Made by a program: the position numbers and the translations under genes | NCBI GenBank assembly: GCA_963829995.1 | Contig: CAWHKW010000005.1 | Coordinates: 1 to 64,000, forward strand | Length of the DNA: 64,000 nucleotides | Reading direction: 5' to 3' | DNA from: JACCZX01 sp963829995 | GTDB taxonomy: Bacteria; Pseudomonadota; Gammaproteobacteria; Burkholderiales; Burkholderiaceae_F | Shown: positions 36,287 through 45,019 of the stretch, piece after piece | How the letters are laid out: every line of letters starts with the position of its first letter | Position numbering within the stretch: position 1 is the first letter of the stretch | The notes under the pieces: generated by a model | Databases searched by the model: none | Told to the model about the DNA's origin: nothing | What the model saw: only the letters and a program-made list of their open reading frames with translations

Positions 36287-37528
36287 GTGCTCTACGACCT
36301 ACACGAGTTGCAGCGCCGTTTCTGGAACCCATTTTCCGCGTGGGCGCAGGCAACGTCGCAGATGTTCTCCAATCCGTACAGCCCGTTCGCGTACACGCCC
36401 GTATCGCGCAGGCTAGCGGCCGGCTACGATTTGCTGCACCGGCTGGGCAAGCAGTACGAGAAGCCGGAGTTCGGACTGCGCTCGATCGACATCGACGGTG
36501 CCAAGGTCCCCATCGCCGAGGAAGTCGTAATCGAAAAGCCGTTTTGCAGGCTGCTGCACTTCAGACGTGAGTTCGAATCAAAGTCCCCTAAATCGGGCAA
36601 GCGCAACGATCCGACGGTGTTGATCGTGGCACCGCTGTCGGGGCATCACGCGACGTTGCTGCGCGACACGGTGCGCACACTGCTGCCCAATCACGACATC
36701 TACATCACCGACTGGATCAATGCCCGCATGGTGCCGATTGCTGCGGGGCCGTTTCACCTCGACGACTACGTCGAGTATGTGATCGAGTTCATTCGCCACC
36801 TGGGTCCGGACGTGCATGTCATTTCCGTGTGTCAGCCGACGGTGCCGGTGCTCGCCGCGGTTTCTTTAATGGCGAGCAACAAAGATCCAAAGCTGCCGAA
36901 GACGATGACGATGATGGGCGGCCCGATCGACCCGCGCCGCAACCCGACGCAGGTCAACGCGCTCGCGATGCGCAAGAGCCAGCACTGGTTTGAAAATCAT
37001 GTGATTTTCAAGGTGCCGGCGGCTCACCCGGGTTATCTGCGCAGCGTGTACCCCGGGTTCCTGCAGCACGCCGGATTCGTCGCAATGAACCCGGACCGGC
37101 ACGTGAAATCGCACTGGGACTACTACCTCGACCTCGTCAAAGGCGACCAGCTAGACGCCGAAGATCATCGGGCGTTTTACGACGAGTACAACGCGGTGAT
37201 CGACCTGCCGGCGGAGTATTACCTCGACACGATCAGGATCGTGTTCAAGGAGCACCAGCTTCCCGACGGCAAATGGCGCGTACGCGGGAAGTTGGTGAAG
37301 CCCGAAGATATCCGGTCGGTTGCCTTGTTCACGATCGAAGGCGAGCTCGACGACATTTCAGGCAGCGGACAAACACAGGCAGCGCACGATCTATGCAAGA
37401 ACATTCCGAAATCGAAGAAGCGCCACTTGACCGCAGAGCGCACCGGGCACTACGGAATCTTCAGCGGGCGCCGCTGGCGCGCGAACATCGCCCCGGAGAT
37501 CATGAAGTTCATCCGGGCCCACGCTTGA
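36287..37528 (+). CDS. phaZ: Intracellular polyhydroxybutyrate depolymerase
   Basis: 413 residues, closely resembling PhaZ1 of Cupriavidus necator. The N-terminus is MLYDLHELQRRFWNPFSAWAQA. The nucleophile is a cysteine in the lipase-like box VISVCQPTVPVLA (Cys182), with DDISGSGQTQAAHDLC and the C-terminal histidine in GHYGIFSGRRWR completing the likely triad. It degrades granule PHB inside the cell. The start is GTG 36287. Confidence 0.95.
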   Translation: MLYDLHELQRRFWNPFSAWAQATSQMFSNPYSPFAYTPVSRRLAAGYDLLHRLGKQYEKPEFGLRSIDIDGAKVPIAEEVVIEKPFCRLLHFRREFESKSPKSGKRNDPTVLIVAPLSGHHATLLRDTVRTLLPNHDIYITDWINARMVPIAAGPFHLDDYVEYVIEFIRHLGPDVHVISVCQPTVPVLAAVSLMASNKDPKLPKTMTMMGGPIDPRRNPTQVNALAMRKSQHWFENHVIFKVPAAHPGYLRSVYPGFLQHAGFVAMNPDRHVKSHWDYYLDLVKGDQLDAEDHRAFYDEYNAVIDLPAEYYLDTIRIVFKEHQLPDGKWRVRGKLVKPEDIRSVALFTIEGELDDISGSGQTQAAHDLCKNIPKSKKRHLTAERTGHYGIFSGRRWRANIAPEIMKFIRAHA

Positions 37529-37548
37529 CGCATTGAACGACCACACGC

Positions 37549-38131
37549 GTGTCTGTAGCCGATCAACTCGACGCGTTGTTACCGCAGACGCAATGCACGA
37601 AATGCGGCTACGAAGGTTGCCGTCCGTACGCCGAAGCGATCGCGGCCGGCGAAGCCGAGATCAATCAGTGCCCTCCGGGCGGCGCCGCCGGTATTGAAGC
37701 GATCGCGCAGCTGCTGCATCGAGCGCCGCTGCCGCTCAACCCTGCCAACGGCGTCGAGCGGCCGTTGACAATGGCTGTCATCGACGAGAGCCGGTGCATC
37801 GGTTGCACCCTCTGTATTTCTGCGTGTCCAGTGGACGCGATCATCGGTGCATCTAAGCGGATGCACTCAGTGATCGCATCGCATTGCACCGGGTGCGACT
37901 TGTGCCTGCCCCCGTGCCCGGTCGACTGCATTTCCATGGTTGCAGTGACGCCGGCGCGCGACGTGGGCCGCGGCAGATCGGGATGCCGCGCGCGTACGGC
38001 ATCACGCCCGGCGCGTACGGCTGCACCGCTCGACCGTGCCTCGCTCGGACCAGACCCACGACCAGCGAGCCGCCACAGTGGCTGCCGCGATCGCACGCGC
38101 GCAGCAGCGACGCGGCGCGGTCCAGCAATGA
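37549..38131 (+). CDS. rsxB: RnfB/RsxB-type electron transport complex iron-sulfur subunit, frameshifted
   Basis: From GTG 37549, an Fe-S cluster domain (QTQCTKCGYEGCRPYAEAIAAGEAEINQCPPGG) is followed by two ferredoxin motifs (CIGCTLCISACPVDAI and CTGCDLCLPPCPVDCI). After VTPAR an extra base in GCGCGCG (37953-37960) shifts the frame. The correct continuation is TWAAADRDAARVRHHA to AIARAQQRRGAVQQ, ending at TGA 38129-38131, which overlaps the nth start. Uncorrected, the frame runs straight into nth and gives a false 405-residue fusion. No other rnf/rsx genes are nearby, as is common for stand-alone betaproteobacterial RsxB. Confidence 0.88.
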
Positions 38132-38766
38132 ATCCGGCCAAGCGCCGGGCGATCTACGAAACACTCAGGGCGCTGAATCCGAATCCGACCACCGAACTTT
38201 TGTACACGACTCCGTTCGAGTTGCTGGTCGCGGTCGTGCTGTCGGCGCAGGCGACCGACAAGGGCGTGAATGCCGCCACCCGCGTGCTGTTCAAGATCGC
38301 AAACACCCCGCGAGCACTGCTGAAGCTCGGCGAAGAAAAGCTTTCCGGCTATATCCATTCGACCGGCTTCTATCGGGCGAAGGCGCGTAACGTCATCAAG
38401 CTGTCGCAGGCATTGGTCGACCAACACGGCGGCGAAGTCCCGCGCAACCGTGAAGCGCTCGAGGCGCTGCCGGGAGTCGGACGAAAGACGGCGAACGTCG
38501 TGCTGAACACCGTGTTCGGCGAGCCGACGATCGCGGTCGATACGCACGTGTTCCGCGTCGCCAACCGCACGAACCTGGCGCCAGGCAGCGACCCCGAAGA
38601 GGTCGAGCGCCGCCTGTTGAAGTTCACCCCGGACGAGTTCAAGACCAACGCTCATCACTGGCTGATCCTGCACGGCCGCTACGTCTGCAAAGCGCGGCTG
38701 CCGGAATGCTGGCGCTGCCCGATCGCGAAATGGTGCGAATATCGGCACAAGACGCCGGCGCCGTAG
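38128..38766 (+). CDS. nth: Endonuclease III
   Basis: 212 residues, matching the usual Nth length. It shows LLVAVVLSAQATDKGVN, helix-hairpin-helix LPGVGRKTANVVL with the catalytic lysine, the catalytic aspartate in VDTHVFRV, and the C-terminal 4Fe-4S ligands in CKARLPECWRCPIAKWC (C-X6-C-X2-C-X5-C). It removes oxidised pyrimidines and cleaves AP sites. ATG 38128 overlaps the rsxB stop. Confidence 0.95.
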   Translation: MNPAKRRAIYETLRALNPNPTTELLYTTPFELLVAVVLSAQATDKGVNAATRVLFKIANTPRALLKLGEEKLSGYIHSTGFYRAKARNVIKLSQALVDQHGGEVPRNREALEALPGVGRKTANVVLNTVFGEPTIAVDTHVFRVANRTNLAPGSDPEEVERRLLKFTPDEFKTNAHHWLILHGRYVCKARLPECWRCPIAKWCEYRHKTPAP

Positions 38767-38775
38767 CGAGCACCG

Positions 38776-39222
38776 ATGTTCAATCCGTCGAAAGACGACG
38801 TTCGCCGATTCTTCTGCGATACGTGGCGCAAGCACAAAGAAGGATCCGTGCTGTCACCGCTGGAAACGGTTGCGCTCGACTGGATGCTGAAGCATCCCGA
38901 ATATCACGGTGAGTTTGACGATCTGGACGCCGCGCTCGCGCGCGAGTACGCGGTCGATGACGGCCGCACCAATCCGTTCCTGCACATGTCGATGCACCTG
39001 GCGATTGCCGAGCAGCTATCGATCGACCAGCCACCCGGCATCCGCGCCGTATTTCGACAGCTCGTCGCGCGGCGCGGCGATGAGCACGCGGCGATGCACG
39101 ACGTGATGGAGTGCCTCGGCGAAGCGGTATGGAGCGCGCAGCGTGCGGGTCAAGCGGTGCCCGCCGACGAAATGAGCGCGCGTTACTTGGACTGCCTGAA
39201 GCGCCGCGCTGGCGACAACTAG
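38776..39222 (+). CDS. DUF1841 family protein
   Basis: 148 residues beginning MFNPSKDDVRRFFCDTWRKH and containing HPEYHGEFDDLDAALAREYAVDDGRTNPFLHMSMHLAIAEQLSIDQPPGIR, the defining block of DUF1841. It is a conserved betaproteobacterial protein of unknown function often found after nth, as here (9 bp gap). The family is rich in His/Asp, which could bind metal, but that is speculation. Confidence 0.92.
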   Translation: MFNPSKDDVRRFFCDTWRKHKEGSVLSPLETVALDWMLKHPEYHGEFDDLDAALAREYAVDDGRTNPFLHMSMHLAIAEQLSIDQPPGIRAVFRQLVARRGDEHAAMHDVMECLGEAVWSAQRAGQAVPADEMSARYLDCLKRRAGDN

Positions 39223-39545
39223 CGTTTCTGGTTACTTAGCGGGCCGGACAATGCAGAAAGATAAGCCGACACGTTGCGAATATCGTCACGCGTCAGCGGC
39301 TTCGCGATCCCGTTCATGATCGGATTTTTGCGAGCGCCGCTTTTGTAGTCGCGCAAAACCTTTTCAAGGTAGTCCTGGTACTGGCCGGCGAGCTTCGGAT
39401 AAGTCGGATCGATCCCGGTAACGAAATCCTTGCCATGGCACGCGGCGCATTGCTGCTGAGCGAGCTCTTCGCCCTTCTTCGCATCTTGCGCGGCAGCCGG
39501 CGTGAGCGTCGCCAGCAGACCGGCACAAAGCAACGTGTACCTCAT
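39219..39545 (-). CDS. c-type cytochrome (single haem)
   Basis: 108 residues. The signal peptide MRYTLLCAGLLATLTPAAAQ is followed by one haem motif CAACH (residues about 33-37) and a distal methionine in NPIMNGIAKPL. It has the compact cytochrome c553/c4-half fold with KLAGQYQDYLEKVLRDYKSGAR. It is a periplasmic electron carrier. Its stop codon overlaps the end of DUF1841 tail to tail, and it follows a second cytochrome 15 bp upstream. Confidence 0.92.
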   Translation of the reverse strand: MRYTLLCAGLLATLTPAAAQDAKKGEELAQQQCAACHGKDFVTGIDPTYPKLAGQYQDYLEKVLRDYKSGARKNPIMNGIAKPLTRDDIRNVSAYLSALSGPLSNQKR

Positions 39546-39560
39546 CCTGATGCAGACCGT

Positions 39561-39926
39561 TCATTTCGCCGCCGCCACGACGGCCTCATTCCCGCGTGCC
39601 GCGTAATACGCAGCCACCGCGGAAATCTGCTGATCCGTCAGCCCCTTTGCCACCGCTGTCATCGACGGATGATTACGAGCCCCCTGCCGGTAGGCCTTCA
39701 ACGCTGCCTCGAGGTACTGCTGGCTCTGACCACCGATCTTCGGCACGCGATACACGTACGGAAATGAAGCCTGATACCCAGGGATCGCATGGCATCCAAT
39801 GCACATCGACACCGGAGCTTCGGCGGACGATGTCGCTATGGGCGGTGCGGCCTTACTGTCCTGCGCGATTGCGGGCAGTACCAGCGCTACGCAGATGCTC
39901 AACAGCAGCAATGAACAAAACTTCAT
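39561..39926 (-). CDS. c-type cytochrome (single haem)
   Basis: 121 residues from ATG 39926. The signal peptide is MKFCSLLLLSICVALVLPAIAQ, the haem motif CIGCH and a likely axial methionine in NHPSMTAVAKGL. It shares the PKIGGQSQQYLEAALKAYRQGARNH pattern with its downstream neighbour, so together the pair resembles a split di-haem cytochrome c4. Electron partners are unknown. Confidence 0.92.
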   Translation of the reverse strand: MKFCSLLLLSICVALVLPAIAQDSKAAPPIATSSAEAPVSMCIGCHAIPGYQASFPYVYRVPKIGGQSQQYLEAALKAYRQGARNHPSMTAVAKGLTDQQISAVAAYYAARGNEAVVAAAK

Positions 39927-40009
39927 CTCGTTTCGGTGACCCGTGCTCAAAGTGCGCGCGATTGTAGCGGAGTGATTGTGCGGCCACCAAGCGCGGCTTA
40001 CTCGGTGGG

Positions 40010-40015
40010 TATACT
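40010..40015 (+). promoter_or_regulatory. Candidate -10 box for the moxR group
   Basis: TATACT lies 36 bases upstream of the moxR ATG in the divergent region between the cytochrome and moxR genes. No convincing -35 box is present at the usual distance. Confidence 0.3.
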
Positions 40016-40051
40016 CATTTCACCTGCTCACTTCTCTCTGTTTTGGTGCCA

Positions 40052-40897
40052 ATGCAGCGCTTCGAAGGGTCCGACACCTACGTCGCGACCGATGATCTAA
40101 AGCTTGCCGTCAACGCCGCACTGATTTTGCAACGGCCGCTGTTGATCAAGGGCGAACCCGGCACGGGAAAGACAATGCTCGCCGAAGAAGTGGCACGTGC
40201 GCTCGGCATGCCGCTGTTGGCGTGGCACATCAAGTCGACCACCAAAGCGCAGCAAGGTCTGTACGAGTATGACGCCGTCTCACGGCTGCGCGATTCCCAG
40301 CTCGGTGATGCGCGCGTGCAAGATATCGGCAACTACATCGTCAAGGGCGTGTTGTGGCAGGCGTTCGAGGCCGAGCAGCAAACCGTGCTGCTTATCGATG
40401 AGATCGACAAGGCGGATATTGAGTTTCCGAACGATCTGCTGCGCGAGCTCGATCGGATGGAATTTTTCGTCTATGAAACGCGACAGACAGTGCAGGCGCG
40501 CCATCGGCCGCTGGTCGTCATCACGTCGAACAACGAAAAGGAATTGCCGGACGCGTTTCTGCGGCGCTGCTTTTTCCACTACATCAAGTTTCCGGACAAG
40601 GAAACGATGCAGGCGATCGTCGACGTGCACTTCCCGAAGCTGCGCAAGGATCTGCTACAGAGCGCGCTGTCAGTGTTCTTCGGCACGCGCGATCTGCCGG
40701 GCCTGAAGAAAAAGCCCTCGACGTCCGAATTGCTCGACTGGCTAAAGCTGCTGGTTGCCGAACAGATTCCTGCCGACGCACTGCGCTCGAAGGACGAGAA
40801 ACTCGTGGTTCCGCCGCTGGCCGGTGCGTTGCTGAAGAACGAACAGGACATGCACCTGTTCGAGCGGCTGGTTTTCATGGCCCGCCAGAATCGCTGA
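40052..40897 (+). CDS. MoxR-family AAA ATPase
   Basis: 281 residues. Walker A is GEPGTGKT, Walker B LLIDEIDKAD, sensor 1 ITSNNEKELPDAFLRRC, and the C-terminal lid includes KKKPSTSELLDWLKLL. MoxR ATPases act as chaperones that insert cofactors into or activate partner proteins, working with von Willebrand A proteins such as the one encoded 600 bp downstream. ATG 40052 is preferred over a TTG at 40043. Confidence 0.92.
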   Translation: MQRFEGSDTYVATDDLKLAVNAALILQRPLLIKGEPGTGKTMLAEEVARALGMPLLAWHIKSTTKAQQGLYEYDAVSRLRDSQLGDARVQDIGNYIVKGVLWQAFEAEQQTVLLIDEIDKADIEFPNDLLRELDRMEFFVYETRQTVQARHRPLVVITSNNEKELPDAFLRRCFFHYIKFPDKETMQAIVDVHFPKLRKDLLQSALSVFFGTRDLPGLKKKPSTSELLDWLKLLVAEQIPADALRSKDEKLVVPPLAGALLKNEQDMHLFERLVFMARQNR

Positions 40898-41505
40898 TGG
40901 GCCCGGTTGCGCCGGTAACGCTGGAAGGACACAGCGTTCGGTTAGAGCCGCTGTCGGTCGAACATGAAGGCGGCTTGGCCGCGGCGGCGGCGGATGGCGA
41001 ACTGTGGAAGTTGTGGTTCACCTCAGTTCCGGAGCCGGCCGGTACACGCGGCTACATAGATGCCGCGCTCGAGGGACAGCGAGCCGGCCACATGCTGCCC
41101 TGGGCCGTACGCGACCTCGCGACCAATACGATCGCGGGGAGCACGCGTTATCACGACATCGTGCAGGCCGCCGACCGCGTCGAGATTGGTTACACGTGGT
41201 ACGCGCAGCGCTGGCAGAGGACCCGCATCAACACGGCGTGCAAGTTGTTGCTGTTGGCGCACGCGTTCGACACGCTGAACTGCGCGGTCGTCGGCCTGCG
41301 CACCGATAACTTCAACTTCGCGTCGCAGCGCGCAATCGAAGCTCTCGGCGCAAAGAAAGATGGCGTCATTCGGCATCACCATCCGCGCCGCGACGGTACC
41401 GTTCGCGACACCGTGCTCTACAGCATCCTGGCGACCGAGTGGCCTGACGTCCAGCGCCACCTACAGCTACGATTGGCGCGTCACGGTTCGAATCAGCAAT
41501 GTTGA
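40897..41505 (+). CDS. GNAT-family N-acetyltransferase (RimJ/RimL-like)
   Basis: 202 residues: VTLEGHSVRLEPLSVEHEGGLAAAAADGELWKLWFT start, IAGSTRYHDIVQAADRVEIGYTWYAQRWQRTRINTACKLLLLAHAFD acetyl-CoA region and LRTDNFNFASQRAIEALGAKKDGV. The acceptor may be a protein N-terminus or a small molecule. It overlaps the moxR stop by one base and the VWA gene by seven bases, so it is translationally coupled inside the MoxR-VWA unit. Confidence 0.9.
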   Translation: MGPVAPVTLEGHSVRLEPLSVEHEGGLAAAAADGELWKLWFTSVPEPAGTRGYIDAALEGQRAGHMLPWAVRDLATNTIAGSTRYHDIVQAADRVEIGYTWYAQRWQRTRINTACKLLLLAHAFDTLNCAVVGLRTDNFNFASQRAIEALGAKKDGVIRHHHPRRDGTVRDTVLYSILATEWPDVQRHLQLRLARHGSNQQC

Positions 41506-42671
41506 TCGACTTTTTCTTTCATCTGCGCCAGGCGAAGCTGAAGGTTTCGATCAATGAGTTGCTGACGTTGCTCGACGCATTGAGAAAGGATGTGATCGGC
41601 CCATCGATCAACGACTTCTATTACCTGTCGCGCGCGGCTCTGGTCAAGGACGAGACCCAGTTCGACCGCTTCGATCAGGCGTTCGGCGAGTATTTTCGAG
41701 GCGTGCAAACCGCAATCGACTTTACGAAGGAAATTCCGGACGAGTGGTTCAAGCAGATGCTCGAGCGAACGTTCTCGCCGGAAGAGATTGCGAAGCTCGA
41801 AAAGCTCGGCTGGGACAAGCTGATGGACGAGTTTCGCAAGCGGCTCGAGGAGCAGGATGGCGCGCATCACGGCGGCAGCAAATGGATCGGCTCCGGCGGC
41901 ACCTCACCGTTCGGCCACGGCGGCGCGCATCCCGAAGGAATTCGCATCGGCGGCGCATCAAAGGGCGGCAAGTCAGCAGTCAAGGTATGGGAGATGCGCG
42001 GCTATCGCGATTACGACGATTCGGTCGAGATCGGTACGCGCAACATCAAGGTCGCATTAAGGCGTCTGCGCCGGTTTGCGCGCGAAGGTGCAGAGCTCGA
42101 ACTCGACATGCACGACACGATCGAGTCGACCGCGAAGAATGCCGGCTGGCTCGATCTAAAGCTGGTGCCCGAGCGGCACAACACGGTCAAGGTGCTGATG
42201 CTGCTCGACGTCGGCGGCACGATGGACGAGCACATCAAGCGCACCGAGGAGCTGTTCAGCGCGGCCAAGAGCGAGTTCAAGCATCTGGAGTTTTACTACT
42301 TTCACAACTGCGTCTACGAGTTTCTGTGGCGCAATAACCGGCGCCGCTACACCGAACGCCACGCGACGTGGGACGTGCTGCGCAAGTATCCGCACGACTG
42401 GAAGCTGATCTTCGTCGGCGATGCGACGATGAGTCCGTATGAAGTGCTTCAGCCCGGCGGCTCGGTCGAGTACAACAACGACGAGGCCGGCGCTGTGTGG
42501 TTGCAGCGGCTGTTCTCGACGTTTCCGAAATCGGTGTGGCTGAACCCGGAGCCCGAACAGCTATGGCAGTACCGTCAGTCGATTTCGGTGATCCGGCAAA
42601 TTGCCGGCGGCAAGATGTTTCCGATGACGCTTGACGGGCTGACGCGGGCGATGCGGCAGTTGAGCAAGTGA
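41499..42671 (+). CDS. VWA domain-containing protein (CoxE-like), MoxR partner
   Basis: 390 residues. The N-terminal helical part is MLIDFFFHLRQAKLKVSINELLTLLDAL. A glycine/histidine-rich linker is near residue 125-150, then a VWA fold begins at VKVLMLLDVGGTMDEHIKRTEELFSAAKSEF. The MIDAS motif is DVGGT rather than DXSXS, so metal binding may be altered. YYFHNCVYEFLWRNNRR and KLIFVGDATMSPYE are conserved in this family. With MoxR upstream it likely forms a two-part maturation chaperone; the client is not obvious. Confidence 0.9.
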   Translation: MLIDFFFHLRQAKLKVSINELLTLLDALRKDVIGPSINDFYYLSRAALVKDETQFDRFDQAFGEYFRGVQTAIDFTKEIPDEWFKQMLERTFSPEEIAKLEKLGWDKLMDEFRKRLEEQDGAHHGGSKWIGSGGTSPFGHGGAHPEGIRIGGASKGGKSAVKVWEMRGYRDYDDSVEIGTRNIKVALRRLRRFAREGAELELDMHDTIESTAKNAGWLDLKLVPERHNTVKVLMLLDVGGTMDEHIKRTEELFSAAKSEFKHLEFYYFHNCVYEFLWRNNRRRYTERHATWDVLRKYPHDWKLIFVGDATMSPYEVLQPGGSVEYNNDEAGAVWLQRLFSTFPKSVWLNPEPEQLWQYRQSISVIRQIAGGKMFPMTLDGLTRAMRQLSK

Positions 42672-42672
42672 T

Positions 42673-43602
42673 CTAACTTTTTCTGCGCCGCCTTACGGAA
42701 GTCGGGGAGCCGCTCGGGCGGTTGTCCATCACTAACTCATACAACGCCTGCGCCGACGTAGACAGTGCGCGGTCGCTGCGACGGACCAGGAACACCTGCC
42801 GAGTCAGCCCCGGAGCCTTCACCGCCCTCGATAGCAGATCGTCGTCCTCGAAGTAAAACAATGTCAGCGACGGCACGACCGTAATGCCCAGCCCGGCGCG
42901 CACCATCCGGGCAACGGTGCTCAATTGCTCGAGCTCCAGTACCGTCCGCAGCCGCGTCGGGTAGATCGCAGCCTCCAGGTGCTGGCGCACGCTGCTCGAC
43001 CGTGCGAGCTGGACGATCGGGTAGCGGGCAACCTCGGCAAGCCGCGCCGTCCCGCGCTCCTGGGCCAGCTCGTGATCACGACGGCACACGACGTGGAATT
43101 GATCGGTGCAGAACCGCTCGGTGCGCAACTCGGGCGCCTTGGTGCGCGTCGAGGCCAGCGCAAAGTCGGCCCGGCCGAGACGGACTCGCTCGATGCACTG
43201 CTCCGACAGAACATCGGCCACATCAAGCTCAATGCCGGGGTAACGGGCGTGAAAGTCCGCCAGTAGCGAAGGAAGCCATCCGGCCGCGAGTGAGGGCAGC
43301 ACGGCGATCGCCACCCGGCCACGGCGGCGAGCGACGTGGTCGCGCACATCACCAATGGCCTCTTCGGTATCGCGTAACAGCCGGCGTGCCGGCTCGATGA
43401 ACGCTTCACCCTCTGCCGTGAGCTCAACGCTGCGCGTGGTGCGGTCAAACAGACGCGCGCCGACGTGGTCTTCCAGCGCGCGGATCAATGCCGAAAAGGC
43501 GGGTTGCGACAAGCTGCACAGGTCGGCCGCGCGCGTGAAGCTGCGTTGCTCGGTCAGCGTGACAAAGGCACGCAGCTCCCGGGTCGATACATTGATCTGC
43601 AT
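42673..43602 (-). CDS. LysR-family transcriptional regulator
   Basis: 309 residues from ATG 43602: MQINVSTRELRAFVTLTEQRSFTRAADLCSLSQPAFSALIRALEDHVGARLFDRTT is the N-terminal winged helix-turn-helix. The effector domain follows (GRVAIAVLPSLAAGWLPSLLADF; GLGITVVPSLTLFYFEDDDL). It is divergent from the AtuA-like operon with only 64 bp between starts, the normal arrangement for a regulator of that operon. Confidence 0.93.
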   Translation of the reverse strand: MQINVSTRELRAFVTLTEQRSFTRAADLCSLSQPAFSALIRALEDHVGARLFDRTTRSVELTAEGEAFIEPARRLLRDTEEAIGDVRDHVARRRGRVAIAVLPSLAAGWLPSLLADFHARYPGIELDVADVLSEQCIERVRLGRADFALASTRTKAPELRTERFCTDQFHVVCRRDHELAQERGTARLAEVARYPIVQLARSSSVRQHLEAAIYPTRLRTVLELEQLSTVARMVRAGLGITVVPSLTLFYFEDDDLLSRAVKAPGLTRQVFLVRRSDRALSTSAQALYELVMDNRPSGSPTSVRRRRKS

Positions 43603-43666
43603 ATTGGATGAATGTATCTCAACTTTGAATTTCACAGATCAGCGGCCGGACCCTACAGTCTTGCCG

Positions 43667-45019
43667 ATGAACTCTCGAGACATCCTTCGCGTCGGCTGCG
43701 CAGCAGGCTTCTCCGGCGACCGGACCGATGCCGCTGGACCGGTAGTCGATGCGTTGATCGCATCCGGCTCCCCGTCTGTACTGATATTCGAGACGCTCGC
43801 TGAGCGCACGCTCGCATTGGCCCAGATGGCGCGCCGGCAGGACCCAACTGCCGGCTACGAGCCGTTGCTCGATGCCCTCGTCGCACCCGTGCTGGCCCGC
43901 TGCATGGCGCACGGCATCCGCATCGTCAGTAACTTCGGTGCTGCCAACCCGCGTGGCGCTGCGTTGCGCATCCGCGCGTTGGCTGCCGAACTCGGCCTGG
44001 ATGCTCCGCGCATCGCGATCGTCGGCGGCGACGATGTGTCCGGCCCTCAGCATCGGGCTCAGCTTGAAAGCCAGATCGGTGCAGCACTCGGCGGACGCGA
44101 GATCGTCAGCGCCAATGCGTACCTCGGTGCCGAATCGATTGCCGGTGCCCTGCGCGAAGGGGCGCAGATCGTCGTCGCAGGTCGCGTATCGGATCCGTCT
44201 CTGACCGTGGGACCCGTGCTCGCCCATTACGGCTGGCGCAGCGATGATTGGGACCGTTTGGCGCGTGCCACGATGGCGGGGCATCTGCTCGAGTGCGGCG
44301 CCCAGGTTACTGGCGGTTATTACGCCGACCCTGCCGTAAAGGATGTGTCAGGCCTCGAACGGCTCGGCTATCCGATCGCGGAGGTCGACGAGGACGGTGT
44401 CTGCACGATCGGCAAGCCCGCGGGAACCGGAGGCATTGTCGATCAGCACACGGTCAAGGAACAATTGCTTTACGAGGTTCACGACCCGGCTGCTTATCTG
44501 ACGCCCGACGTCGTCGCCGATATTTCGGAGGCAGAGGTCGAGGAAGTCGGTATCGATCGAGTGCGCCTCACCGGCGTACGAGGCCATCCGCGCACCGGCA
44601 CGCTAAAGGTCAATGTATTTTTCGAAAGCGGCTGGCTGGCCGAGGGCGAGATTTCGTACGCGGGGGCACGCGCCGAAGCGCGTGCCCGGCTTGCTGCCAC
44701 TGTGCTACGCGAACGGTTGGCCGACGTCGCGCTGTTGCGGACCGACGTGATCGGTGTCTGCAGCATTTTCGGGGATGACAGCGGCCGATCGCTGCGCGCC
44801 GCGCCAGCGGGCGCCGCGCGCGACGTACGGCTGCGCGTGGCGATGCAACACACCGACCGTGCAAGAGCGGAGCTGTTGAGGCGCGAAGTGATGGCGCTTT
44901 ATACGTGCGGCCCCGCGGGTGGCGGAGGCATACGCACGGCGATCCGTCCGACGCTCGGAACATTGTCGTGCCTGCTGCCGCGCGAGCGCGTTGACACTCG
45001 CTTCGAGATGCTGCATTGA
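43667..45019 (+). CDS. AtuA-like (DUF1446) acyclic terpene utilisation family protein
   Basis: 450 residues. It starts ILRVGCAAGFSGDRTDAAGPVVDALIASGSPSVLIFETLAERTLALAQ, and contains GIRIVSNFGAANPRGAALRIRALAAELGL, VVAGRVSDPSLTVGPVLAHYGW and the GHLLECGAQVTGGYYADP motif, all marks of DUF1446. Pseudomonas AtuA belongs to the citronellol/geraniol pathway, but its reaction is poorly defined and homologues occur elsewhere, so the pathway here is open. Its stop overlaps the start of the next gene (TGATG). Confidence 0.88.
   Translation: MNSRDILRVGCAAGFSGDRTDAAGPVVDALIASGSPSVLIFETLAERTLALAQMARRQDPTAGYEPLLDALVAPVLARCMAHGIRIVSNFGAANPRGAALRIRALAAELGLDAPRIAIVGGDDVSGPQHRAQLESQIGAALGGREIVSANAYLGAESIAGALREGAQIVVAGRVSDPSLTVGPVLAHYGWRSDDWDRLARATMAGHLLECGAQVTGGYYADPAVKDVSGLERLGYPIAEVDEDGVCTIGKPAGTGGIVDQHTVKEQLLYEVHDPAAYLTPDVVADISEAEVEEVGIDRVRLTGVRGHPRTGTLKVNVFFESGWLAEGEISYAGARAEARARLAATVLRERLADVALLRTDVIGVCSIFGDDSGRSLRAAPAGAARDVRLRVAMQHTDRARAELLRREVMALYTCGPAGGGGIRTAIRPTLGTLSCLLPRERVDTRFEMLH

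Noticed and set aside
37549..38766. Novel ferredoxin-endonuclease III fusion
   Set aside because: The true RsxB C-terminus and stop exist in the next frame, and the nth ATG overlaps that stop.
43603..43666. LysR box in the gap between the LysR and AtuA-like genes
   Set aside because: ATA-N11-TAT is present but no canonical T-N11-A palindrome stands out at a typical place, so I did not annotate a site.
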